Origin: a virus
Strand: one strand, 5' to 3'
Virus record (IMG/VR): IMGVR_UViG_3300010354_000158
Coordinates: 1-44,748 of that record
Length of the DNA: 44,748 bases
Part shown: positions 8,444 through 16,935 of the stretch, in pieces
How the letters are laid out: every line of letters begins with the position of its first letter
Numbering within the stretch: position 1 is the first letter of the stretch
Program-made: the position numbers and the translations under genes
Notes under the pieces: generated by a model
Databases searched by the model: none
What the model was told of the DNA's origin: nothing
What the model saw: only the letters and a program-made list of their open reading frames with translations

Positions 8444-11400
8444 TATCCAATTATTTGTTTTTCTTCATTTGTTAAAGGCAGATTGAATCTGGATTTGAAA
8501 GCAGCAATATTTTCGCCGTCCAATGAATCCACAACACTATTCAAAGTCGGACTTGGATTTAATGGTGTAGAAGGAACTCCTTGTTTCAACACATCGTTTT
8601 TCCTTTGCATTCTATTATCATTTAATGTAGTTGAGTCATCTGTGACTTCATCAACATCCACGACTTTATTTAATCTTACACCTTCTTTGATATACCAAGA
8701 CTCTTCTTTATCATCTTGATATTTAAAACCATATTCAACGCTGTCGGCCCTTGGTTCAAACATATTCATAGAAGCATAGAAGTTATAAGAAAGTGCGTTC
8801 TGGAGCCTGTTTAGAGGCGCTACAAGCGATTGTCCGCCAATCAACGATATGTTTAATGTTATGTTCGCTATCATCGGTGCAACAAATCCTTCTGGGTTTA
8901 AATCCCATTTTATTTGTGCATCTGACTTATAATCAATATTCATGGATTTTATTACCATCTTGGTATGGAAAAAGTCGCCTATTCTTAGGATACATACAGG
9001 CGGACGGCCAAATGCAAGGTTGGTGGTAAAATCTATATTCTCTACACCAATGTTCCTTCCCTGTCTTGTACATTGGTGCAAGAAGTTCAACCTTCCATTA
9101 AATCCCTCTGGGGTCATGGAATGAAATGCAGGGTGGAAGTATCTGATTTTTTCTGATATTGACCTGTATGAGTGTGGGTCATATACTTCCAAATACTCGA
9201 ACATATCGCATTCTGTGATGGCAAACAATTTATCCAAAATATCTGGTGAAATGTCTTCATCTACAATCGGGTCAGAATCTGCATCATCTTGATTGAAATT
9301 ATCGTCATCTACAACATCATCTGGTGTTGCATCATCAGGGGTTGTATCATCTGGTACATCGAAATTATATTTTATATCAACTCTCCTTGCCCTTACAGAT
9401 TCGACACTACCCCTGTCAACATTTTCACCCGTTCCTGTTGAAAGAGTGTCAGATAAAGCCAACGATTTAAATACAAAATCTACATCTGTTAGATTATTGA
9501 TATAAGTGTCAAAATAATCTACAAACCAATTTTTTATGGATTCAGCCCTTTCTTCAGATAATTTTAAATTAGTTGTATCTAAAGGTGTTGCTTGACTGGC
9601 GGAGCCAACAAAATAGAACGTAACTTGTGTATATTGATAATCGTTTATCAGTTGTATTATTTCTATGATTTTTCTTTCTAATAAAGCATCATTAAAAAAA
9701 TCATCATTTACTTGGTAATTTGTTCTGTTATCGTAAGGGGGATTAAATTTTTTATCCCTTTTTACTCCTTTATAGTAGGTGTAATCCAATCCAGTGGGTT
9801 GGAAAGATGATTGATAACCAGGATTTTCATTTATATTACCATTTCTTACAGGTGTTCTTGATACATTATTTGGGAAATAAACTGAAATAAAATCATAGGG
9901 TGCATCAGTTGCTGCTTGTGCATCCTTGTCAACTTTTTTATCATCTTTTTGGCTTTGTGTTAATGCTGGTTGATTTGTTTTTTTAATCGGTGGTTTTTTA
10001 GATTTTGCTTTCTTAATTTGTTGTATTTCATCTTCTGTTAATCTTTCATAAAGCGTGTTTTCGATGATGTCAAAAACAGATTTGTCACCTTTGAAATATC
10101 TTTCCCAAATTTCAGTCCTCTGCCCCCTGATTTTATTAACGACCATTGGATGGTCAACAATCATTGAAAAAGTCAATGTACCATCCCTTGAAGTGTTATT
10201 GTATGTGTATATCGGTTCACCTCTTCCAATAAATTTATGTTCATTCCAGTCAACAGTTACAGATTCAGTGAAATCCAAATTATATGGAGGAAACCACATA
10301 ATTCTACCAGCCTTTCCAGTCAACAAATCGCCAGCACCTATTTCACAGTCTGGTAATTCTGCTAAATGGTCGCTCCATGCAAGATTTTCAATCGAAAACA
10401 TATATCTTTTTAGCAAAACTCCATTCGACCTTCTGAAAGTCGGAGCGAAGTTTAATAAACCATTATTTTTTAAAACACTTGGAACTCCTTTTCTGTCAAG
10501 ACCTCTGTGGGATATAGCCCTGTTAAGTTTTGAATATTGTCTATCTTTTGTCCATACGCGAAAGAAATCTCCAGCCTTGACATCGTATTCCAACCTATCT
10601 TCATCTACTGGCCAATCCCCAAAAGCAGTTACAGAATCACCTTTTGAAATAATGATTTCCTCACCTCCATCTGTTACTTTAAATTCCTTTAGGGTTGAAT
10701 CAAGGAATTGTCCACTTCCATTTGGTCTATCCCCTGCATCATTTACAATATCCTTTGTTTTTCCCAAAAGGGAATAAGGGCTTAATCTGTTTTCTTGGTT
10801 TGCATCTTTTACCCAATATACATCATTTGGATTTCTGTCTTCTCCTATTGTGAAGTCGGTGGACGGCGAAAAAACATCCACTCCCTTTCCACCTTTTTTG
10901 TGTTGGGTGATGTTGTATTCTGTGTTATAATATAATCCGCGTTCATCTGAAAAACTCCAATCTATACCACCACTTTTATTTAAAACTGTGGTTGCATCTC
11001 TAAAATTTATTATCTCGGCATTAAATTGCCCAGTGAAAGGTTTTGGTGCATTTGGTCCGACATAAAGATATTCATTACTCTTTACGGGGTAATCGTCATC
11101 TGGGATACTCGGTCTAAATGTATTCCTGTCTAAATGGTCTTGCAACGCCTGCTTTTGACCTGCACCAGTATAGTCAAGGATGTTCTTGTAATAAGCATCT
11201 CTGCTTATTATACCTTCACCTACCTCGTAATTTATATTGAAAACGTCGTTTGGGAGATAGCTTAAAGGAAATTGACCGCCAGATAATTTTTGCAGAAATG
11301 TAGCGGCTTTACCAATAGTCGTTCTTGGAACAGATATATCATAAGGGACACGCCGTAATGTACCGTTGGATACTAATTTAAACGGGTCTGTTTGCAGATA

Positions 11401-11988
11401 TTCACTGACTGTTTGAACGACATTCGATTCTATGTTGAGTCTATACTGGTCGTTCAAGGCTTCTGCACCAACCAAACCAATAGGGGTATCACTTAATTTT
11501 TGACCAGTTAAAATGGCAAAAGTGTCGAATATATTTTGATTATTTTGGAGTTTTCTTACATATTCCAAATAACTTTCCTCCTGTTTTTCAAAAGGAGGGC
11601 ATGGTTCCATACCAATAAATTCATAATCTTGATTCGCATAGAAATTACAACCGATAATGTCTCTGTAAAAACCTTCAGAGACATCGGATATGGACGGCAT
11701 ATCAATAACATTAATATCACCTATATCTACGGATTGGACTGCGAATTGTTGGGGGATATGAACATTAAGGTCAAATTTATCCTCCAAATATATTGCACCA
11801 ATATCCAGTGGATTAGGAGAATATGTTACTGGATTCCCATTGAATGGAATTTCAGCTTGCTCATAAAACCCACCTAAAGCATATTGACTATCTGTATCTA
11901 TTTTTGCTTCCGAAAGAGGGAAGAGGATTTTTGTTTTATCGTCTTCCCTTTTATCGGTCGCAATCAAATCAAGCAATGACTTGCACAT
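8443..11988 (-). CDS. Large baseplate protein with embedded OmpA-like domain
   Basis: 1181 aa. The middle contains RIMWFPPYNLDFTESV, then FIGRGEPIYTYNNTSRDG and LTFSMIVDHP, and near the C-terminus PPVCILRIGDFFHTKMVIKS and NITLNISLIGGQSLVAPL; such strings are typical of large structural proteins of contractile-tail baseplates. At about residues 775-875 lies an OmpA-like peptidoglycan-binding domain: VTFYFVGSASQ, then LKLSEERAESIKNWF, ending VRARRVDIKYNF. These match the beta1, the N-x-x-LSe-R-A helix and the RRV-x-I strand of OmpA C-terminal domains. An Asp-rich linker follows (about 877-912). It begins with ATG at 11988 after an intergenic hairpin. The OmpA call is good; the exact T4 counterpart is uncertain. 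Confidence 0.7.
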   Translation of the reverse strand: MCKSLLDLIATDKREDDKTKILFPLSEAKIDTDSQYALGGFYEQAEIPFNGNPVTYSPNPLDIGAIYLEDKFDLNVHIPQQFAVQSVDIGDINVIDMPSISDVSEGFYRDIIGCNFYANQDYEFIGMEPCPPFEKQEESYLEYVRKLQNNQNIFDTFAILTGQKLSDTPIGLVGAEALNDQYRLNIESNVVQTVSEYLQTDPFKLVSNGTLRRVPYDISVPRTTIGKAATFLQKLSGGQFPLSYLPNDVFNINYEVGEGIISRDAYYKNILDYTGAGQKQALQDHLDRNTFRPSIPDDDYPVKSNEYLYVGPNAPKPFTGQFNAEIINFRDATTVLNKSGGIDWSFSDERGLYYNTEYNITQHKKGGKGVDVFSPSTDFTIGEDRNPNDVYWVKDANQENRLSPYSLLGKTKDIVNDAGDRPNGSGQFLDSTLKEFKVTDGGEEIIISKGDSVTAFGDWPVDEDRLEYDVKAGDFFRVWTKDRQYSKLNRAISHRGLDRKGVPSVLKNNGLLNFAPTFRRSNGVLLKRYMFSIENLAWSDHLAELPDCEIGAGDLLTGKAGRIMWFPPYNLDFTESVTVDWNEHKFIGRGEPIYTYNNTSRDGTLTFSMIVDHPMVVNKIRGQRTEIWERYFKGDKSVFDIIENTLYERLTEDEIQQIKKAKSKKPPIKKTNQPALTQSQKDDKKVDKDAQAATDAPYDFISVYFPNNVSRTPVRNGNINENPGYQSSFQPTGLDYTYYKGVKRDKKFNPPYDNRTNYQVNDDFFNDALLERKIIEIIQLINDYQYTQVTFYFVGSASQATPLDTTNLKLSEERAESIKNWFVDYFDTYINNLTDVDFVFKSLALSDTLSTGTGENVDRGSVESVRARRVDIKYNFDVPDDTTPDDATPDDVVDDDNFNQDDADSDPIVDEDISPDILDKLFAITECDMFEYLEVYDPHSYRSISEKIRYFHPAFHSMTPEGFNGRLNFLHQCTRQGRNIGVENIDFTTNLAFGRPPVCILRIGDFFHTKMVIKSMNIDYKSDAQIKWDLNPEGFVAPMIANITLNISLIGGQSLVAPLNRLQNALSYNFYASMNMFEPRADSVEYGFKYQDDKEESWYIKEGVRLNKVVDVDEVTDDSTTLNDNRMQRKNDVLKQGVPSTPLNPSPTLNSVVDSLDGENIAAFKSRFNLPLTNEEKQIIG

Positions 11989-11991
11989 AAA

Positions 11992-12010
11992 TTATGTTCT
12001 TTTAACATAA
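11992..12010. promoter_or_regulatory. Intergenic hairpin related to the one at 8115
   Basis: TTATGTT (11992-11998) pairs with AACATAA (12004-12010) around a CTTTT loop. The core ATGTTCTTTT..AACAT is shared with 8115-8130. It lies 4 bases before the 1181-aa baseplate start and overlaps an ATAAATAA element (the coding strand reads TTATTTATG). Confidence 0.4.
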
Positions 12011-12026
12011 ATAAAGTCAAAATAAA

Positions 12027-13952
12027 TTAATATAATGATTTACTTGGGGTAGTATTCTTTCCGCCATTGTCGTTTGTGGATTTTAAGCTGCTTTCAATCT
12101 CTTGGTTAAATTCTTGTTTATAAGCATTTCTGAAATTTGGGTCGTTCTTTAAATCTAAGACTTTGTAAGTTTTCCCATTCATGTCTAATTTTATTACCGC
12201 TTCTCCACTTAAAAATAGTTTTGCTTCACTAGTGTTAGGTCGGTTTTTAGCATATCTTTCATAATTAAAATAAGATTTTACTAATTCTTTAGTGGCATTT
12301 TCATCATCTTTTATATCTTTAAAACTGCTAACAGATGTGGTTTTAATATTACCTTTATTAAAAGTAGTATCTTTGGATTCTGATGAAAAAGTTGGGAATG
12401 GAAGCTGCCCTGTTATAACCTTTGGAACCATTGATGCTAACATACCTACAAATGAACGACCTTCATCCATTTTTTTAAATACTTCTCCTGATTGATTTGC
12501 AGCACTTAATTTAGCCTGTTTTTCTAATTCTTGTCCAGTTCTAATTAAACCTGCCCCGCTTTCCATACTAGCTTTATCTAAAGCAGCCCTCTTTGCAATT
12601 GATAATTGTTCTGCATTTAAAATTTCAAAATCATTAGATAAAATTACAATTTGTTGATATATTTTCTGCAATTCTTCGGTTGCAGTTCTGTTAACCATAA
12701 TAAGATTTTCTAATGGATCTTTTAATGGGTCCATACCAATAGTTGATAATTTCTCCAAATCTTGTGGGGAAATTTGACTAACAAGTTTTTGTTCATTCCC
12801 TATTGTTATTTTTGGAGTACCACCTTTAAATTCAGCCAACATTGCAATTTTATTGATATACTCATCCAAATTTTCTTTTGAACCTGCTGCAAATTCAGGT
12901 GAAATATATCTCCTAACAATTTCTTCTTGTTTTTGTACCCTCCTTGTTCTCATCATCTCTTCCACAGGTATTCCCGAAATAGTTTCAAAATATTTTAATT
13001 GTCTTCTTTCTAAAGAAGAAAATTCTATTTCCCCTGTTGTTTTATTCAACATCCCCATCCCTTTTGTCAAATCTGACACCTTGTCTATCAAAGAACCGAC
13101 GTCGTTATTAGCATCATACATTAATTGAAAAACGTCACCAAATTGTGCAAACTCACCTCCCATCATTTGCAATGAAGCTGCCATTTCAATTGCGTCTTCT
13201 GCGTCATAAAACCTGTCAGAAAACTGTACGACCTTATCCATGCTAAGATTTAATCTATTGGCCTCAATTGCCATTTTCTTTAAGCCTTCTAATCCGTTTT
13301 TGAATGTATATCTATCAACGTCTGCAATATTTTTTTGAATGTCATTCAACACCTTTTTAACTGAAATACCGTATTTATCAGACTTTACCATTGCATCATT
13401 CAAAAAAGTTCTTGTATCTTGTATCGTTCGACCATACAATTTTGCAATAGGAATAAGACTATCAAATTGACCATCAAATGCTTTGTTTATCATGGCCATA
13501 TTTTTTATATCTTCATCTGATGGCGCAAAAGGTCTTCCATATTCTTCGACAAAAGTAGAATAAGCACTCGAAAAATTTTCAATATCTACATTATAACCAA
13601 GTAATGCGCTTTTACCTTTAATCAAATTATCTCGCAAATCTTTAGCTACTTGGCCACCGATACCTAACTGGAGATTGGTTTTATTTATAGCCCTTTGTAT
13701 ATCTTCCCAATATTTTGTCGTACCAAAAGGTGTAGAATATTCAGACCCTAAACTTAATCCAAGTTGTTGGGCCATAACAGACCCTTCAAAATATTGCTTA
13801 ACTGCTTTACTGGCCTCAAGCGCATAATATGCTGGACCATACGTTGCAAAGTTTTCAATATTCCTTGCTATTTTTTTTATAACTTCTCCTATTTCCCCAA
13901 CGGCACTTAAAATACCTTCAGCTTTTGATAAAAAACTTAATAATGCTACCAT
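12027..13952 (-). CDS. Tail tape-measure-like protein
   Basis: 641 aa. A largely alpha-helical protein with a hydrophobic N-terminal helix region (VALLSFLSKAEGILSAVGEIG) and long charged helices throughout. Its position downstream of tail tube and gp26/gp51-like genes and upstream of the baseplate genes is where tape-measure proteins lie. Stretches such as MAASLQMMGGEFAQFGD with many Met/Gln/Ala are typical of helical tape measures. The C-terminal 60 residues are Asn/Ser/Lys-rich and likely disordered. If it is the tape measure, its length sets tail length and part of it is ejected ahead of the DNA. No enzymatic motif is seen. The call rests on composition and gene order. It starts just after a strong terminator and an ATTTAT element, so it probably begins a new transcript. 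Confidence 0.6.
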   Translation of the reverse strand: MVALLSFLSKAEGILSAVGEIGEVIKKIARNIENFATYGPAYYALEASKAVKQYFEGSVMAQQLGLSLGSEYSTPFGTTKYWEDIQRAINKTNLQLGIGGQVAKDLRDNLIKGKSALLGYNVDIENFSSAYSTFVEEYGRPFAPSDEDIKNMAMINKAFDGQFDSLIPIAKLYGRTIQDTRTFLNDAMVKSDKYGISVKKVLNDIQKNIADVDRYTFKNGLEGLKKMAIEANRLNLSMDKVVQFSDRFYDAEDAIEMAASLQMMGGEFAQFGDVFQLMYDANNDVGSLIDKVSDLTKGMGMLNKTTGEIEFSSLERRQLKYFETISGIPVEEMMRTRRVQKQEEIVRRYISPEFAAGSKENLDEYINKIAMLAEFKGGTPKITIGNEQKLVSQISPQDLEKLSTIGMDPLKDPLENLIMVNRTATEELQKIYQQIVILSNDFEILNAEQLSIAKRAALDKASMESGAGLIRTGQELEKQAKLSAANQSGEVFKKMDEGRSFVGMLASMVPKVITGQLPFPTFSSESKDTTFNKGNIKTTSVSSFKDIKDDENATKELVKSYFNYERYAKNRPNTSEAKLFLSGEAVIKLDMNGKTYKVLDLKNDPNFRNAYKQEFNQEIESSLKSTNDNGGKNTTPSKSLY

Positions 13953-13965
13953 AATTTTATTTTAT

Positions 13966-13974
13966 TATAAATAT
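13966..13974 (-). promoter_or_regulatory. ATTTAT element (putative late promoter)
   Basis: The plus strand is TATAAATAT; the coding strand is ATATTTATA. It is squeezed between the terminator (13975-14014) and the tape-measure ATG at 13952, which is what a promoter restarting transcription would look like. T4 late promoters carry TATAAATA in the opposite orientation, so equivalence is only suggested. Confidence 0.5.
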
Positions 13975-14014
13975 GAAAAAAATGGTTCAGGAGTGCTCCC
14001 GAACCATTTTTTTA
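13975..14014 (-). terminator. Strong intrinsic terminator, usable in both directions
   Basis: AATGGTTC (13981-13988) pairs with GAACCATT (14001-14008), extended inward by GGAG/CTCC and outward by A/T runs on both sides. On the minus strand the stem is followed by T7. It directly follows the stop of the 68-aa gene at 14012. Confidence 0.85.
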
Positions 14015-14218
14015 TTGTTTTACAAAATCGTCTATTTTTTTTAGTAATTTTTGGTAAGTTTCTTCAAATTCCTCTTTGGTAGAATCCTGCCAACCAAATA
14101 ATTTTCCTTTACTGTAAGATATGTTTTTGTTGGTAACTTGTACCATTAAATCTGTATTTGAATCGTACATAATATAGGTTCTGTTATCGTCCGATATTAT
14201 TTTGTAAAATTCTTTCAT
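14012..14218 (-). CDS. Small hypothetical protein in baseplate-assembly operon
   Basis: 68 aa, not recognised: MKEFYKIISDDNRTYIMYD, then a beta-rich middle and a Lys/Glu-rich C-terminal helix. Its ATG overlaps the stop of the upstream 60-aa gene by 4 bases, so it is translationally coupled to the gp26/gp51-like pair. It is the last gene before a strong terminator. Its position suggests a tail-assembly role, but nothing in the sequence proves it. Confidence 0.65.
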   Translation of the reverse strand: MKEFYKIISDDNRTYIMYDSNTDLMVQVTNKNISYSKGKLFGWQDSTKEEFEETYQKLLKKIDDFVKQ

Positions 14219-14397
14219 TGTTCTTGTTGTTTTTGGTTATATTCAATTAATTTGTTTATATAAAACTTCCTTTCGTAAACTGGCATCATTTTAACATCGG
14301 CCCAACTGAAATTGCCGTGCTTTACTAATATTAAAAGTTCTTCCAATATCATTTCCAAATAACCTTCTGGTAATCTGAAAATTCTATCAACCATCAT
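14215..14397 (-). CDS. Small baseplate hub assembly protein, T4 gp51-like
   Basis: 60 aa. The central string HGNFSWADVKMMPVYERKFY with the tail INKLIEYNQKQ matches the pattern of small T4-type hub assembly proteins, where a hydrophobic-(L/M)PV-x-ER-(K/R)-x-(F/Y/W) helix is conserved. Such proteins act during hub assembly and need not be in the finished virion. It overlaps the gp26-like gene upstream by 4 bases (its ATG lies in the other's end) and the 68-aa gene downstream by 4 bases. The similarity is short, so the assignment leans on gene order. Confidence 0.5.
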   Translation of the reverse strand: MMVDRIFRLPEGYLEMILEELLILVKHGNFSWADVKMMPVYERKFYINKLIEYNQKQQEQ

Positions 14398-15122
14398 TCT
14401 ATACTGGGAAAAAAAAACTCCGACGTCATTTCAAGATATTGGTCTTTCATTTTACCTGTTTTAGGGCTTACAACAGAAATATTGAGGTCCATAGCAGGCA
14501 TTACTTCCCCCATATAGAAAAGAAGTTTATTTGCGTCCACAATATTCATCTGTTTAACAAACGTGGCAATCATTATCCTGTCTGTTTCGCCGTCCACCGA
14601 AGTAATCAACTTCTCCAACCTGATAGATTTTGAAGATATTATACTTTGATTACCCAAGCGCATTTGCTCTCTCCTCACCTCTTTTTCATCTTCCCCATTC
14701 ATCAACCTGAATGTTACTTTATGGTTGCTTTTCGGTAAAACAAATTCAAACTCACCTTTCGTGTTTGGTTTTATTTTCGGTTCTTTAACCAGCAGTGTTG
14801 TTAAATCAAAATCATAGGGTTCGCCGTCCACATCAATCCTATAAATCGGATCCATAGTAACACGAAGATAAATCAATATAGCCAACCTGTCTCCAATCAA
14901 CATTTTTTGTGGATGAATAAATGGCGTGCTTTCATCTTTGAATGTCACCTTCCTTTCAAGCAATTTGTCAATCATGTCCCCAGAGTTCAACAGATTTGGG
15001 GAGGTCATTATTTCCTCGTCAGCCAACGTCAAGTGATATACTTTCACTTCACTACATTTATTTTCATAGAATAAGCCTTTGGAAGGCAAAGAGATTATGT
15101 CGTATTTAGGTTCGAAATTCAT
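14394..15122 (-). CDS. T4 gp26-like baseplate hub protein
   Basis: 242 aa. The N-terminus DIISLPSKGLFYENKCSEV followed by VYHLTLADEEIMTSPNLL and a DKLLERKV segment is the hallmark of the T4-type base plate protein family: an LPSKG-x-FY start, a V-x-x-(L/M)T-x-x-EE-x-(I/L)-(M/L)TS block, then IGDRLAILIYLR (about residues 76-87). T4 gp26 is a baseplate hub component or assembly factor. Two copies of the 9-mer fall here (14588 and 14822), both read as Val-Asp-Gly-Glu. It is coupled to the two small genes downstream and starts after a terminator and an A/T-rich ATATATTTA element. Confidence 0.65.
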   Translation of the reverse strand: MNFEPKYDIISLPSKGLFYENKCSEVKVYHLTLADEEIMTSPNLLNSGDMIDKLLERKVTFKDESTPFIHPQKMLIGDRLAILIYLRVTMDPIYRIDVDGEPYDFDLTTLLVKEPKIKPNTKGEFEFVLPKSNHKVTFRLMNGEDEKEVRREQMRLGNQSIISSKSIRLEKLITSVDGETDRIMIATFVKQMNIVDANKLLFYMGEVMPAMDLNISVVSPKTGKMKDQYLEMTSEFFFPSIE

Positions 15123-15142
15123 ATTTCAATTCTGTTTTTTTG

Positions 15143-15151
15143 TAAATATAT
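15143..15151 (-). promoter_or_regulatory. ATTTA-type element (putative late promoter)
   Basis: The coding strand reads ATATATTTA, 20 bases before the gp26-like start and immediately downstream of the intrinsic terminator at 15160-15203. This is the same terminator-element-start arrangement as at 13952. Confidence 0.4.
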
Positions 15152-15159
15152 AACATATA

Positions 15160-15203
15160 AAAAAAAAGTGCTGCTTGGAACGAACTTCGCCGTCCAACAG
15201 CAC
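15160..15203 (-). terminator. Intrinsic terminator after tail tube gene, carrying the 9-mer in its hairpin
   Basis: On the minus strand GTGCTG-TTGGA pairs with TCCAA-c-AGCAC-type partners (15193-15203 with 15168-15179, one bulged C), and the stem is followed by T8 (15160-15167). The 5' arm and loop contain TTGGACGGCG (15188-15197), one of only two intergenic copies of the repeated 9-mer. Its TTGGA provides five stem pairs. Confidence 0.8.
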
Positions 15204-15227
15204 AAACAATAAAAATGTTTTTGATAG

Positions 15228-15719
15228 TTAATATAAAAGGACGCAATACTGTGGTTGGATAGTAAAACCTAATTCAACCACTTCATCACTTGCATAGTCA
15301 AAAGTGCTACCAAAATCAATAGTACCACTTAGAATACAGTTTACAAGAAGCCATTCTGAAATACGCACACCTGTCGGATCAAGCATTTCTAAAGTAATAG
15401 ATTTTGAAGAACCGACATTATACCCCATACGGCCTGTCACTGATTCTGCATGGAGCCTCAACCATTCGATTAGACCTTGGGAGGTGGACGGCGCAATGAA
15501 ATCACGTACTTTGATGTTCATAGAACTCCATTTATATGAACCATTTACGAATGTGGAAGTGTTGATAAACTTCATTTCGTTCGTGGTGATTTCCATTTTA
15601 GGTGCATCTACCGACTTACAAGCCCACGTTTGAATACCAATATCTGTTGGAAAACGAAGCAACCATCGGTTCTGCTTTTTGGGTTCTGATTTTAACGGAG
15701 ATTGCAAAAGAAGATCCAT
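15228..15719 (-). CDS. Tail tube protein (T4 gp19-like)
   Basis: 163 aa, the usual size of a T4-type tube monomer. The N-terminal KKQNRWLLRFPTDIGIQTWA segment followed by CKSVDAPKMEITTNEMKFIN resembles tube proteins, which open with an N-R-(F/W)-x-(V/L)-x-F strand and a W/A-x-x-x-x-x-P-x turn. The end has beta strands for the ring-stacking fold. Six-fold rings of this protein form the inner tube through which DNA passes, inside the sheath. It lies in the same block as the sheath gene with one gene between. A terminator follows. The 9-mer at 15485 is read as Ala-Pro-Ser-Thr. Confidence 0.7.
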   Translation of the reverse strand: MDLLLQSPLKSEPKKQNRWLLRFPTDIGIQTWACKSVDAPKMEITTNEMKFINTSTFVNGSYKWSSMNIKVRDFIAPSTSQGLIEWLRLHAESVTGRMGYNVGSSKSITLEMLDPTGVRISEWLLVNCILSGTIDFGSTFDYASDEVVELGFTIQPQYCVLLY

Positions 15720-15756
15720 GTTATTATATTTGGGTGTTTTTTTTCTTTGTGTTAAT

Positions 15757-15766
15757 TAATAAATAT
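15757..15766 (-). promoter_or_regulatory. ATTTAT element (putative late promoter)
   Basis: The plus strand is TAATAAATAT; the coding strand is ATATTTATTA, 38 bases before the tail tube start in the 59-base gap 15720-15778. Confidence 0.4.
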
Positions 15767-15778
15767 CATTTCAAAAAT

Positions 15779-16933
15779 TTATATTTTTGAAAGCTCTTGA
15801 CGTATCAATGACATTGTTTCTCTATTGAAACCAAAAACTGCTTGGATTAAAGAACCACCAGAGCCTAAGAGGTTGTTATCTGCAAGCAACCCGACAATAT
15901 TACTTAAAGCTAATCTTCCGCTTTTTAATCTGTCTACTTTAGCTTGCACTTCTCTAGCTATTATGTTAGTTAATGTTTCATTGAGGTCTGTATTTTTTCT
16001 GATTAACATATTAGCAATCAAATCCAATATCTCATCTAATACCTTATCGTTTGGTTTTAAACCGCTGAAAACAATTTGCGCTCTTTTAATAATAGCGGTC
16101 GCTGTTAAAACAGCCTTTCTGTTTTTGGTCTTATCTTTATTGTTTTCTAATTCCTGCTCAAAAATATTTTCTTCTTCAGATTCATCAGAAAAAAAACCTT
16201 TAGCTAAATTGATTGCAGTGTTTCCTTTAGAATAACTTAAAACCTCTTTTCTTATAAAAAATGGTATTTCTTCAAACCATTTAGGTATATCGTTATTCCT
16301 TAAATCGCTTAATAACCTTTTCTTTATCTCTTTTAAAATAAATGTATCAATCTGTTTATTACCAGTTATACTTAATGGCTTTTTCCCAGAAAAATAATAT
16401 GTTATGATAGTGTCCAAATAAATATCAAAAACATGATTTAAAATCTTACCCAAAGTTCTGTTTGTTTTATCACCAGCGACAAACAACAAAAGCTCCAAAG
16501 CAAATTTTTGATTGTTTTGATTTTTTATAAAAGCCATTCTTGCAAAATCACCACCTCTTTCAAAAATGAAAGGTATAAAAGACCTTATTATTTCTTTTGT
16601 TAATTCTTGCCTTTCGTTTTCAGGTAAATTCCTGAAATTTCTAAAGGCTTTATTTGGTGGAATTTCAGATTTCTCAAATCTACTTTTATTTTTTTCGTAT
16701 TCTTTTTCAGTGTCTTTTAAACTCGGCTTATCAAACTTTCTTTTCTTTTTCTTTTTTTCTTCTTGATTTTCAGGGTTTTCAGTCCTTTCGCCACCCATTG
16801 AAACCGTAAGCTCATTCAAACCCCGCAAAACCTTTTCACCAACTGTTTCAAAAATAGCATGAAACCCCCCAACGCTTTCACGCTGGGGAATTTCATGTCT
16901 AACAGCTTCACTTATTAATTTATTAATATTCAT
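15779..16933 (-). CDS. Virion-associated hypothetical protein with capsid-targeting-like leader
   Basis: 384 aa, not recognised by family. The N-terminus MNINKLISEAVRHEIPQ contains L-I-S-E-A, a candidate prohead-protease site like the leader of T4 internal proteins. A strongly basic and acidic low-complexity stretch (EEKKKKKRKFDKPSLKD) lies at about residues 58-75. The rest is alpha-helical with several Lys/Asn-rich helices, and the C-terminal 50 residues contain a Gly/Leu/Asn-rich stretch (VGLLADNNLLGSGGSLIQAV) that may be membrane-active or hydrophobic core. It starts 2 bases after the sheath stop and precedes the tube gene, so it is part of the late tail operon. Its function is unknown. 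Confidence 0.65.
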   Translation of the reverse strand: MNINKLISEAVRHEIPQRESVGGFHAIFETVGEKVLRGLNELTVSMGGERTENPENQEEKKKKKRKFDKPSLKDTEKEYEKNKSRFEKSEIPPNKAFRNFRNLPENERQELTKEIIRSFIPFIFERGGDFARMAFIKNQNNQKFALELLLFVAGDKTNRTLGKILNHVFDIYLDTIITYYFSGKKPLSITGNKQIDTFILKEIKKRLLSDLRNNDIPKWFEEIPFFIRKEVLSYSKGNTAINLAKGFFSDESEEENIFEQELENNKDKTKNRKAVLTATAIIKRAQIVFSGLKPNDKVLDEILDLIANMLIRKNTDLNETLTNIIAREVQAKVDRLKSGRLALSNIVGLLADNNLLGSGGSLIQAVFGFNRETMSLIRQELSKI

Positions 16934-16935
16934 TA

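Noticed and set aside
10055-10777. 240-aa open frame on the plus strand
   Set aside because: It lies wholly inside the 1181-aa baseplate gene, has no promoter-like element, and the minus-strand protein has recognisable conserved strings here.
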